DNA from: Negativicutes bacterium
Lineage (GTDB): Bacteria > Bacillota_C > Negativicutes > Acidaminococcales > Acidaminococcaceae
Reading direction: 5' to 3'
Assembly: GCA_009930275.1 (NCBI GenBank)
Contig: RZYP01000138.1
Span: forward strand, 1-5,097
Length of the DNA: 5,097 nucleotides
In this document: piece after piece, positions 5,043-5,097 of the stretch
Position numbering within the stretch: the first letter of the stretch is position 1
Layout of the letters: every line of letters begins with the position of its first letter
The notes under the pieces: model-generated
Seen by the model: only the letters and a program-made list of their open reading frames with translations
The model's database searches: none
What the model was told of the DNA's origin: nothing
Program-made: the position numbers and the translations under genes

Positions 5043-5097
5043 GTATATTTGTGCAATAAATCATAGTTTTATTTGCTTCTGGGCTTGCGAATCTCGC

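Overview
The window reads as chromosomal DNA from a low-to-moderate GC, probably anaerobic Bacillota. Strong GGAGG-type ribosome binding sites, PdxS/PdxT vitamin B6 synthesis and AT-rich spacers all fit that. A Sporomusa/Pelosinus-like Negativicute is my guess from general protein flavour; no marker gene in the window proves it.

Layout. 1-908, minus strand: the pdxS-pdxT operon for pyridoxal 5'-phosphate synthesis, with only the first codons of pdxT present. Its upstream region (about 969-1018) holds direct and inverted repeats that look like a regulator operator. 1032-1072 is an intrinsic terminator closing the next minus-strand unit. That unit holds an unrecognised 157-residue protein (1091-1564) and a UPF0178/YaiI-family PIN-like protein with a GTG start (1621-2100). 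2101-2320 is a divergent control region with a promoter on each side and a foldable leader for the plus-strand gene.

2321-3301, plus strand, encodes an exported protein of unknown function. It has a Sec signal peptide, a long Pro/Gln/Lys repeat, a His cluster and an extremely aromatic C-terminal domain, and it ends at a strong terminator (3317-3353).

3354-4096 has no long gene but is not empty. A good extended -10 promoter (3435-3463) points rightward into about 260 bases of structured, apparently non-coding RNA ending at a 20-bp hairpin (3664-3712). Facing it on the minus strand is a 56-residue single-helix membrane protein (3712-3882). It has its own strong ribosome binding site, a structured leader and a perfect extended -10 box. 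The two transcripts would overlap at their 3' ends, the geometry of Bacillus txpA/ratA-type type I toxin-antitoxin loci. This is the best candidate in the window for something undescribed.

4097-4984, minus strand, is an EamA/DMT-family ten-helix transporter. Its true start is probably five codons inside the longest reading frame. Its 3' untranslated region carries a perfect 11-base complement to its own Shine-Dalgarno region. 5000-5097 holds its upstream region with a TATAAT box. Apart from pdxST, the genes appear functionally unrelated.
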